Origin: Stratiolaelaps scimitus
Lineage: Eukaryota; Arthropoda; Arachnida; Mesostigmata; Laelapidae
DNA: 64,000 bases
Direction: 5' to 3'
Assembly (NCBI GenBank): GCA_019614645.1
Contig: JABWDB010000071.1
Coordinates: forward strand, 310,001-374,000
The position numbers and the translations under genes were made by a program. A model generated the notes under the pieces. It made no database searches. It had not been told where the DNA came from and saw only the letters and a program-made list of their open reading frames with translations. Of this stretch, positions 1 through 8,639 are shown piece after piece (the stretch's first letter is position 1; the number at the start of each line of letters is the position of its first letter).

Positions 1-163
1 ATGTTTATTGACGGAACTGCTATATACATGCTTAAGTTCTCGTAAAAATAATAGTTAAAAGAATTATTGCAACGTATATTTTATATATGAAGGGTACACA
101 TTTTTTTTTTTGTACAATATGTAAACATTGGGTAAGATACAAAACAACTATCCACAAAAATAT

Positions 164-3154
164 CTACATCTGATTGATAAAAAATTTTTTCACCTCCGCT
201 GCAAACTTTTTTGCCGAGGAGAGTGAACGAATCTCGCGAGGAAGAGAGCCCCAGACTGCCGGCAAGCGATAAGCGAGAGCATGGCGGCTAGATTCTTTAA
301 CGGCAAAAGGTATCACAAACTCAGTTGGTCTGCGGGCCGTTCTTCGAACCACAGTGGTAATTGGGAAAGTAATGTCGTTTGGAATACGTCCCTTCGACAT
401 CTTAAAGGCAAGAAGAGCTACGTGAATCAAATACATAACGCTCAGCTTAGGCAATTCGTACTTCCCCAGAATGTCGGCGACGGAGTCGGAGCGACGTCTG
501 CCAAAGATAGCCCGTAGTGCGTCATTCTGAACAACCTCTCCTCTCCGAAGAATCATGCTGTAGCCTCCTCCCCAGATAGAGATCCCGTAGCACAACAGAG
601 GTACCAATAAAACTTTATAGAGGTGTAACAGGCCATCCACAGGAACCCCACGCTCTCTCAGGCGACGCAAGTTGGCCACCACTGCGTAGCATTTGGGCAT
701 GAAGCTCCCTATGTGGTCCTGCCAGCGCATGTTTTCCTGAAGCGTAAGGCCAAGGCACTTCGCAGACGATGACCAGTGCATCGTTTCACCGGCTACCTGT
801 GTCGGCGACACCTGCACATTTCGTTGAGGCGGGCGAAAGAGAATGAGGTTGGTCTTGGTCGTGTTGATTACCAGACCGAACCTTTCGAAGGTGTTGATAA
901 CCCCCTCCACCTTCTTTAGAGCCTCTTCGATGTCGAGTTGCAGCGATGAAGGCCGAATTCGAAACAGAAGCGAAGTGTCGTCCGCGTATGCAATGGTCCT
1001 ACAAAATTTCCCACCAGCGATTTTGAGAAGAATGAAATTGACTAGAATTAGAAACATAAACGGCCCTAGAATGGATCCCTGGGGCGTGCCAATGTCAACT
1101 TCCAGCCAGTCCGATTCGATGTCCGCTACTTTCACCGCCTGTCGCCTCGCGGACAAGTACGAGCGAAACCAGTCAACGACACCGGGTTGGCATCCAAGGC
1201 ACTTCAAGGCCTGCAGGAAAAATGTATGCCGAAGACAATTGAACGCAGCAGAGACATCCAATAAGACGCCCAGACATACCTGGTTGTTCTCAATGGTGTC
1301 AGATATTTCCTGCCACAGGTGGGCCATTGCGAGTTCAGTCGAGCGTGCCCTACGAAAACCGAATTGACTAGCTGAGAGAAAATCTATCGAGTGAAGATAT
1401 TTCTCCAGGCGGACCATCACTACCTTCTCGATCACCTTGGACAAGTAATCAACCAACGAGATTGGTCGGTAATTTGACAGATGCTTCCGATCCCCCTTCT
1501 TCTTATATAGTGGTATAACTGAAGCGTCTTTCAACTTGCGTGGAAATGTCCCCCTACTCAGCGACAGATTGGCTATGTGAGCAAAAGGTCTCGCGAGCAC
1601 CGCCGACGCACGTTTTACCAGAGCGCTGGGGATCCCTGCTGCGCCTGTAGACCAACTAGCCTTCGTAGATTCAAGCACTGTCTGAATCTCCACACAGTTG
1701 ACTTGGGAGAACTCAAATGTGGTGTTTCGACAGGGCCAGATCGATGTAAGCTCCGGCTCGATATTATCGTCGATCCGAAGAGAGGCAACCGTTTTTGAGC
1801 CCACCGCAGCAAAATGAGTATTTAATTCATTCGCAATCTCCTGCGGACTTGTCAGTTCGCCGGATTCGATGACCAGGGCTGTTGGCAGTGCCGCTTTTTG
1901 TCTCTCCCGTCCACAGGCAGCGTTTACAAACTCCCACAACTTCTTTGCATTCCCTTTATGTCGCCCAAACTGCTCTCGGTAAAACGAGCTCCTAGCAATT
2001 TGAAGGTCGTGTCTGTAGCGACGAAGACTATGATAATACGCCATCTTAGATTCTAAGGATCTATTTCTCAAGTACCAGCGGTATAGTTTGTTCACCGAAT
2101 GGCGCAGACTCCGAAGTCTCGCATTGAACTGGAATCTCTTTTGCTGTGGAGGTCTACGACTCACCCTGACAGTGAAACACTTATCGTATTCTCTCGTTAT
2201 AATAGAGCTGAAAGCCTCGAAAGCCTCGTCCGCGTCCACCGCCTGGTAGACACGCTGCCAGCTCAGTCTGCTAGTGTTCCCCAAAAACTTCTCGATGCTA
2301 ACACCATCATGTTGTCTGACTAGATTCATCTCACTGTCATCGGCGTCCCTTAGACTAACGGAAGACCTGCCTGTGAGCGAAACGACAGTAGGATAGTGAT
2401 CTGAGAAAAGAGGGGTACACCACACGGCTGGAGAGATGTTCAAGAATTCCTCACAATAACCAATCGCAATGTGGTCAATGCACGTCCCTGATGCTGGACG
2501 GGTGACCTGATCAATGATGTGTTGGAAACCTCTTGACGAGAAGAACGATAAATAGTCTTCACAGGAAGACCTAATAAGGAGGTTCGTGTTAGAATCACCC
2601 ATTATGATACACGGCAGAGCACTATTTCGCGGGATAATATCCTCGAGTACATTGAGTAAGGTGTCCCTGTACAAAGCGTGACTAGAATAGAAACCAATTA
2701 AGTAGCCAGTAAAACCAGGCTTCTTTAGCAGGACGCGCACCGCCTGTACGTTGCCATCGTCGCTAGTTCTCGTTTCTGAGTCGACTACCAAGCAGCTAGA
2801 GCGAATATAGATGCCTACGCCACCTCCTTGCCTATTGCCCTCCCGTCCCGCTCCAATGAAACAGAAATCAGAGATACCAAAGCCGCCATAATCAACCATT
2901 TTTAACCAGGTCTCACTTACCACCACCGCGGCAAGCCCGATGCCCTCCTCCTCCAGGAAGTCAGTTAGAGTCTCGAGTTGACCCGATTTTCTCAGCCCTC
3001 CTGTCCCAGCATTCAGATGCAGCGCTGCAAAGTTACTAAAGGCCGTTGTTCTCCCACCATTCAAGCCTGGGACTAACAATTCAGCATCTCCTTGCCACTT
3101 CTGGCAATCACTCACATTATAACAATCTGAGTTGGGTAAATGAACATTTGTCAT
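164..3154 (-). CDS. LINE ORF2: AP-endonuclease plus reverse transcriptase
   Basis: The 996-residue frame is uninterrupted and starts at an ATG (3154-3152). The endonuclease, which would nick target DNA, occupies about residues 40-260: LNAG near 47, the catalytic-type SETW around 80-83, MGDSNTN at 185-191, IDHIA at 226-230 and SDHYP at 251-255. The reverse transcriptase lies at about 500-780: NYRPISL at 561-567, motif A LDVSAAFN at 632-639, GTPQGSILGP at 689-698 and the catalytic YADD at 723-726. A thumb and C-terminal region follow (VWGSLPREIRSL near the end). Length and order fit a Jockey/CR1/Daphne-type protein without RNase H. One oddity is Asn in place of the usual Asp at the end of motif A (AFN for AFD); the catalytic Asp 633 is kept. 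Translation probably follows ORF1 by reinitiation, since ORF1 stops 1 nt upstream. Confidence 0.93.
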   Translation of the reverse strand: MTNVHLPNSDCYNVSDCQKWQGDAELLVPGLNGGRTTAFSNFAALHLNAGTGGLRKSGQLETLTDFLEEEGIGLAAVVVSETWLKMVDYGGFGISDFCFIGAGREGNRQGGGVGIYIRSSCLVVDSETRTSDDGNVQAVRVLLKKPGFTGYLIGFYSSHALYRDTLLNVLEDIIPRNSALPCIIMGDSNTNLLIRSSCEDYLSFFSSRGFQHIIDQVTRPASGTCIDHIAIGYCEEFLNISPAVWCTPLFSDHYPTVVSLTGRSSVSLRDADDSEMNLVRQHDGVSIEKFLGNTSRLSWQRVYQAVDADEAFEAFSSIITREYDKCFTVRVSRRPPQQKRFQFNARLRSLRHSVNKLYRWYLRNRSLESKMAYYHSLRRYRHDLQIARSSFYREQFGRHKGNAKKLWEFVNAACGRERQKAALPTALVIESGELTSPQEIANELNTHFAAVGSKTVASLRIDDNIEPELTSIWPCRNTTFEFSQVNCVEIQTVLESTKASWSTGAAGIPSALVKRASAVLARPFAHIANLSLSRGTFPRKLKDASVIPLYKKKGDRKHLSNYRPISLVDYLSKVIEKVVMVRLEKYLHSIDFLSASQFGFRRARSTELAMAHLWQEISDTIENNQVCLGVLLDVSAAFNCLRHTFFLQALKCLGCQPGVVDWFRSYLSARRQAVKVADIESDWLEVDIGTPQGSILGPFMFLILVNFILLKIAGGKFCRTIAYADDTSLLFRIRPSSLQLDIEEALKKVEGVINTFERFGLVINTTKTNLILFRPPQRNVQVSPTQVAGETMHWSSSAKCLGLTLQENMRWQDHIGSFMPKCYAVVANLRRLRERGVPVDGLLHLYKVLLVPLLCYGISIWGGGYSMILRRGEVVQNDALRAIFGRRRSDSVADILGKYELPKLSVMYLIHVALLAFKMSKGRIPNDITFPITTVVRRTARRPTEFVIPFAVKESSRHALAYRLPAVWGSLPREIRSLSSAKKFAAEVKKFFINQM

Positions 3155-3155
3155 A

Positions 3156-4763
3156 TTATATTGTTACTTTTCTTATTTTTGCCCCCGCTCCCATAGTAAA
3201 AACTGCACTTATAAGAGGCTGTAGAACGCGCATAAGGTTTTTTAAGTGATTGGCAGCTCGAGGACTCATCGCATTTAGGAGACGTAACAACGGCTGCATT
3301 GAAATCGCCATGTTCCCTCCTCTAAAAATGCGCTTTTTCTTCGGCGCCGACTTCCGTGGTCCCGACTCATTCGTCGCCGGTCGCTTGGCTGCCTGTGGAC
3401 CCGGTTTTATCTTCACCTGCCGTTCGGCCGCCTGTGGTAGCCGCGTCATGCCCGGCAGATTGACTCTTGTCTCCGATCCAGAAGGCGTGTCTAAAACTAG
3501 CGACCGTACCACTGCAGCGTACGAAGGCTGAGACGTTTCGGCGGGAACAGCGGGCACTGACCCCGTTTCCGGCTGCGGGGGGGTAGACGGAGTATGCACT
3601 ACCGCGACTTTGCGAGCCTCAGGATGGTCCGCTCTCAGCTGCTGAATCAATCTACACTCCATCCAGGCCTTACGCCTTTCAATTTCACAAGCCCGCAGCG
3701 GGCAGTTCGGAGACGACGCCGAGTGTGCTCCCTTGCAGTTAACACACCGTGGCGCATTTCTGCACTTGTCCATAAGATGCCCCGCTTTTCCGCATCTCTT
3801 ACATGCTACCTCATTCCGACAGAATGAGGCGATGTGACCAAGTTGTTGGCATCGAAAGCAAGCGATGGGGGTGCCCGCATGCATCACGACCTTATGGGCC
3901 CTATAAGCAAGAAATACCTCTGCAGGCGGAATTTTGTGGAATTGCAATAGTACGCGATCTGTTGGGAACTCGCGGAGCTCCCCATTAACGCGTTTCTTTA
4001 TGCATTCACGCTTGACGGTAGTGACACCTACTTTCTCCAATGCTACTAGGATTTCATTCTCCGAGAAACCCCTGTCGACTTGTGTGATTCGTGCCCAATA
4101 TTGTTCCAGCTCCCTACACTTCGCTATTACCGGAGTATTAAGCAATTTGGATAATTTTAACACTTCCTTAGCGTGCTCCACAGAACCCACCCACACAAAA
4201 ATCACGTTAGATTTCGATTCTGGTCTGGAGAAGGGGAAGAGTTTGAATACTTCTCCACACAACGCCAGCAGGTTACCATCAAAACTTTCGCCCACGAAAG
4301 TGACCGCGCCCGTTTTGTCACACCTCTTTTCGACTCTCTTCGAGATAGCTACCCGAAACGCTCCTTTGACCGTCCCCACTTTGTTTTCACGCATAGCTTC
4401 AATCTCCAGTTTGATCTTTTGGATCTTCTTAGACGTGCTCCTGTTTACGACCGTATTCCATCCGTGTTCATGATCTGCACCATGCTCGCAAGCTGTCACT
4501 TCCCCATCTATGTCAATGGGTGTCTCTATTTCATTGGTGTCTACCGGTGCACTGCTTATCGGCGCTTGTGCGGCTGTTGCTCCGTCAGCTGCAACGCCGT
4601 TCGCGATAGCCTTCTTCGTTACGCCAACCGCGACAGCATCGATAGTCGTCTTGTTCGCCTTGGCATTTGCTGCCTTCGAAGGTTTTAGAACCCCACCGGT
4701 CAATATAGGCTTATTCCTTGACTCCTTCGATGCCGTTGCTGTTGTAGCAGCCGTCCTCCCCAT
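3156..4763 (-). CDS. LINE ORF1: gag-like RNA-binding protein with three CCHC knuckles
   Basis: The frame is open from about 4841, but the first ATG is at 4763-4761, giving 535 residues. A longer 558-residue reading would need a TTG start at 4832, so the ATG is preferred. The N-terminal part is low-complexity, rich in Ala, Thr and Ser. A central domain precedes three zinc knuckles in the C-terminal half: CFRCQQLGHIASFC and CKRCGKAGHLMDKC (both C-x2-C-x4-H-x4-C), then CVNCKGAHSASSPNC. This is the usual triplet of LINE ORF1 proteins in the Jockey, I and R1 groups, which bind element RNA to form the RNP. A lysine-rich PKKKR stretch near the C terminus could be a nuclear localisation signal. The stop codon TAA (3158-3156) is one base from the ORF2 ATG. 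Confidence 0.88.
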   Translation of the reverse strand: MGRTAATTATASKESRNKPILTGGVLKPSKAANAKANKTTIDAVAVGVTKKAIANGVAADGATAAQAPISSAPVDTNEIETPIDIDGEVTACEHGADHEHGWNTVVNRSTSKKIQKIKLEIEAMRENKVGTVKGAFRVAISKRVEKRCDKTGAVTFVGESFDGNLLALCGEVFKLFPFSRPESKSNVIFVWVGSVEHAKEVLKLSKLLNTPVIAKCRELEQYWARITQVDRGFSENEILVALEKVGVTTVKRECIKKRVNGELREFPTDRVLLQFHKIPPAEVFLAYRAHKVVMHAGTPIACFRCQQLGHIASFCRNEVACKRCGKAGHLMDKCRNAPRCVNCKGAHSASSPNCPLRACEIERRKAWMECRLIQQLRADHPEARKVAVVHTPSTPPQPETGSVPAVPAETSQPSYAAVVRSLVLDTPSGSETRVNLPGMTRLPQAAERQVKIKPGPQAAKRPATNESGPRKSAPKKKRIFRGGNMAISMQPLLRLLNAMSPRAANHLKNLMRVLQPLISAVFTMGAGAKIRKVTI

Positions 4764-4841
4764 TACGGGGCTGGTACTCAGCCGCTCCGTTCCTACCACA
4801 GCTGTCGGGGACAAGCTTTCTGAGCACAACAAACAAAGCCT

Positions 4842-5218
4842 TTAGCCAGCAGCTGATAGGTACTTTCACCGCCCTGATAGATTTAAAAAGCCCCAGATGC
4901 GCGGTACGTCAACGCTTGCAGGAGAAGCTTCGCTTTCGTGACGGAGATTAGCTCCAAACCCACACAGCACCTTTATAGTTACTGCGTGTAGAAGTTCTCT
5001 CGGAAAGCCATTAGAAAATGCACAAAAGTACCGAAGTCGTTTCCACTTCAATAAGATCTGTCTTCCACAAAATTCGTGGCACAAAAGATGCACGACGAGA
5101 CAGTGATCCGACTGGAACACTAGAGGTTACTGCAACGACGCAGACACCAGCAGAGATTCTGATTTTCACCAGAGCCACACCGTGACGACGCACACCTGTT
5201 CGAACGTTCGAACGTTCT
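4842..5218 (-). promoter_or_regulatory. Presumed 5' UTR/leader of the LINE
   Basis: This stretch lies upstream of ORF1 on the minus strand and ends where the minisatellite begins. No conserved coding frame is convincing. Jockey- and R1-type LINEs carry internal promoters at their 5' end, so a promoter may lie here, but no specific site can be named. The right end holds a 16-bp perfect palindrome, GAACGTTCGAACGTTC (5202-5217), part of an 8-bp tandem GTTCGAAC that abuts the first minisatellite unit. Confidence 0.4.
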
Positions 5219-7795
5219 GGTACGATTGTAACCATAGTAACACTCATGGTTTTTTTGGTACGATTGTAACCATAGTAACACTCATGGGTTTTTAGGTACG
5301 ATTGTAACCATAGTAACACTCATGGGTTTTTAGGTACGATTGTAACCATAGTAACACTCATGGTTTTTTTGGTACGATTGTAACCATAGTAACACTCATG
5401 GGTTTTTAGGTACGATTGTAACCATATTAATACTCATGGTTTTTTTGGTACGATTGTAACCATGGTAACACTCGTGTGTTTTGGGTACGATTGTAACAAT
5501 AGTAACCCTCATGGGTTTTTATGTACGATTGTAACCATAGTAACACTCATGGGTTTTTAGGTACGATTGTAACCATAGTAACACTCATGGTTTTTTAGGT
5601 AAGATTGTAACCATAGTAAGACTCATGTTTTTTTTTAGTTTCGATTGTAACCGTATTAACACTCGTGGTTTTTTTGGTACGGTTGTAACCATAGTAACAC
5701 TCATGGTTTTTAGGTTCGATTGTAACCATAGTAACACTCATGGTTTTTAGGTACGATTGTAACCATAGTAACACTCGTGTGTTTTGGGTACGATTGTAAC
5801 CATAGTAACACTCGTGTGTTTTGGGTACGATTGTAACCATGGTAACACTCATGGTTTTTGGGTACGATTGTAACCATAGTAACACTCATGGTTTTTAGGT
5901 ACGATTGTAACCATAGTAACACTCGTGTGTGTTTGGTACGGTTGTAACCATAGTAACACTCATGGTTTTTAGGTACTGTAACCATAGTAACACTCATGGG
6001 TTTTAGGTAAGATTGTAACCATAGTAACACTCATGGTTTTTAGGTACGATTGTAACCATAGTAACACTCATGGGTTTTTAGGTAAGACTGTAACCATAGT
6101 AACACTCATGGTTTTTAGGTAAGATTGTAACCATAGTAACAGTCATGGTTTTTTTGGTACGATTGTAACCATGGTAACACTCGTGTGTTTTAGGTAAGAT
6201 TGTAACCATGGTAACACTCGTGTGTTTTAGGTAAGATTGTAACCATAGTAACACTCATGGTTTTTAGGTACGATTGTAATCATAGTAACACTCATGGGTT
6301 TTTAGGTACGATTGTAACCATAGTAACACTCATGGTTTTTTTGGTACGATTGTAACCATAGTAACACTCATGGGTTTTTAGGTACGATTGTAACCATAGT
6401 AACACTCATGGGTTTTTAGGTACGATTGTAACCATAGTAACACTCATGGTTTTTTTGGTACGATTGTAACCATAGTAACACTCATGGGTTTTTAGGTACG
6501 ATTGTAACCATATTAATACTCATGGTTTTTTTGGTACGATTGTAACCATGGTAACACTCGTGTGTTTTGGGTACGATTGTAACAATAGTAACCCTCATGG
6601 GTTTTTATGTACGATTGTAACCATAGTAACACTCATGGGTTTTTAGGTACGATTGTAACCATAGTAACACTCATGGTTTTTAGGTAAGATTGTAACCATA
6701 TTAACACTCATGGTTTTTTTGGTACGATTGTAACCATATTAATACTCATGGTTTTTTAGGTAAGATTGTCACCATAGTAAGACTCATGGTTTTTTTTAGT
6801 TTCGATTGTAACCGTATTAACACTCGTGGTTTTTTTGGTACGGTTGTAACCATAGTAACACTCATGGTTTTTAGGTTCGATTGTAACCATAGTAACACTC
6901 ATGGTTTTTAGGTACGATTGTAACCATAGTAACACTCGTGTGTTTTGGGTACGATTGTAACCATAGTAACACTCGTGTGTTTTGGGTACGATTGTAACCA
7001 TGGTAACACTCATGGTTTTTAGGTACGATTGTAACCATAGTAACACTCATGGCTTTTAGGTACGATTGTAACCATAGTAACACTCGTGTGTTTTTGGTAC
7101 GGTTGTAACCATAGTAACACTCATGGTTTTTAGGTACTGTAGCCATAGTAACACTCATGGGTTTTAGGTAAGATTGTAACCATAGTAACACTCATGGTTT
7201 TTAGGTACGATTGTAACCATAGTAACACTCATGGTTTTTAGGTACGATTGTAACCATAGTAACACTCGTGTGTTTTCGGTACGGTTGTAACCATAGTGAC
7301 ACTCATGGTTTTTAGGTAAGATTGTAACCATAGTAACACTCATGGTTTTTAGGTAAGATTGTAACCATGGTACCACTCATGGGTTTTTAGGTAAGATTGT
7401 AACCATAGTAACACTCATGGTTTTTTTGGTACGAATGTAACCATGGTAACACTCGTGTGTTTTGGGTACGATTGTAACCACAGTAACACTCATGGGTTTT
7501 TAGGTACGATTGTAACCATAGTAACACTCATGGTTTTTAGGTACGATTGTAACCATATTAATACTCATGGTTTTTAGGTACGATTGTAACCATATTAATA
7601 CTCATGGTTTTTTGGTACGATTGTAACCATAGTAACACCCACGGGTTTTTAGGTACGTTTGTAACCATAGTAACATCCATGGCTTTTTGGATACAATTGC
7701 AACCATGTTAACACTCTTGGGTTTTTAGGTACGATTGTAACCATAGTAACACCCATGGGTTTTTAGGTAAGATTGTAACCATAGTAACCCTCATG
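5219..7795. repeat. Minisatellite array, ~38-bp unit, ~68 copies, with a ~1.1 kb higher-order duplication
   Basis: Units follow the pattern GGTACGATTGTAACCATAGT then AACACTCATGGGTTTTTA. They are contiguous with no spacers. Recurrent variants include a CGTGTGTTTTGGG ending, TATTAATACTC, and CCATGG in place of CCATAG. The order of variants in about 5219-6300 recurs in about 6305-7390: the TATTAATAC, AACAATAGTAACCCTC and TTTTTATGTACG units come in the same order 1086 bp apart, and later landmarks are 1161 bp apart, a difference of about two units. The last 0.4 kb (7390-7795) is more diverged. Open frames inside the array (reading MSVTMVTIVPK repeatedly) only reflect unit lengths near a multiple of three and are not taken as genes. 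Confidence 0.97.
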
Positions 7796-8469
7796 GACGG
7801 GAACCCGAAGGTAGATTTAGAAGACTTTTACAAGGTTCTGGAGTTCGGTTCATTAATATTCCCAAGAATAAGGTTTCTACCACCGCAGCAGACCACTTGG
7901 CTGGGCTATCTCTCGCCTGGCAGAGACAATAACCTTACCTAGACCCAGTGTCACCTCCACACTGCATTAGGTTGCTGACCTGACCAAGGAACTACTGCCA
8001 ATGGTTAGATGGCCATAAGCTTTTGTCTATCCCGGCAAAGCGCTTCCCGATTCCAAGTGATTTAAGCGTGGATAGCTGGCGCTTAACAATATTGTAGCCA
8101 ACAGTGTCTCCGGACCTTACAAGTGGATCTTATTTTGTATGCTAATGATCTTCTCTTGTTCAGTACAAGCGGGCATCGCCTACAGTAAGCCTTGACCTGA
8201 ACCAACCATGTTGTTGTTGGAAAAAAGGAAAAGAAGTAATCTTATAAAGGATTGACACAGTTTTGTATTTAAAATAATAACCCTATTAAATATGACGGTG
8301 GTTGGCCGCCTCTATCTTCACCTTGTCACGTTGAGTGTTAGCGGTCCAGCCATACTCTATACTTGGCATGCTTGTAAAGTGTTTTTTTTAGAGAACTTAA
8401 CTTTGCAAAAGTGGCAGTTTCTTTAATATACCAATCAAATTTCACCTTTACCTTACCACTGCTTATTCC
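7796..8469 (+). pseudogene. Decayed LINE scrap: RT YADD-region plus 3' tail
   Basis: The frame around 8125-8195 reads VDLILYANDLLLFSTSGHRL, a recognisable RT motif C context with YAND for YADD. The RT frame is lost on both sides. At 8390-8460 the sequence GAGAACTTAACTTTGCAAAA, then GGCAGTTTCTTTAATA and ACCTTTACCTTACC, matches the 3' tail motif of the LINEs at 1 and 15 kb and the tails at 30.1 and 36.3 kb. The two parts are in the same orientation and probably belong to one truncated LINE insertion, although continuity is inferred. The stretch 7796-8080 shows nothing else recognisable. Confidence 0.5.
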
Positions 8470-8639
8470 ATAAGCAAGTTCTCGGTCAACATCAAGGGGA
8501 CTCTTCTCTGCCTTCTTAGCTTACTTAGTAACAAGTAAGGGGAGAATTACAAAGAGATACAAATGGTTCACCTCTACTTAACCTGTAAACGGGGCTCTCC
8601 TCATCGAGCTGTCAAAATAGAGATCTAGTAAGTAAATTA

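Larger units (their letters stand above)
1..4841 (-). mobile_element. Non-LTR retrotransposon (LINE) with both ORFs open; 3' end at the window edge
   Basis: On the minus strand a gag-like ORF1 is followed by an endonuclease-RT ORF2, the layout of Jockey/CR1/R1-type LINEs. No RNase H domain is seen after the RT. Positions 1-163 are the 3' UTR; on the minus strand they read through a conserved tail motif (GAGAACTTAAGCAT) to an AATAAA near the window edge, so the tail and target duplication lie outside. The 5' end is not defined: it lies somewhere between the ORF1 start and the minisatellite that begins at 5219. A 5'-truncated relative with a matching 3' end lies at 15055-15385. The clade assignment is tentative. 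Intact reading frames mean a young, possibly competent copy. Confidence 0.88.

Noticed and set aside
843..1367. 174-codon plus-strand frame
   Set aside because: It is antisense to the RT region of the intact LINE ORF2.
3934..4688. 171- and 179-codon plus-strand frames
   Set aside because: They are antisense shadows of LINE ORF1, which has zinc knuckles and an unbroken frame.
5219..7376. Several 70-106 codon minus-strand frames reading MLLWLQSYLKT...VTMVTIVPK repeats
   Set aside because: They are translations of the minisatellite. Unit lengths of about 37-39 bp keep frames open by chance, and frames change between units.
5219..7795. Regular ~38-bp repeats as a possible CRISPR array
   Set aside because: Units are directly adjacent with no unique spacers, no cas genes exist nearby, and the DNA is clearly eukaryotic.
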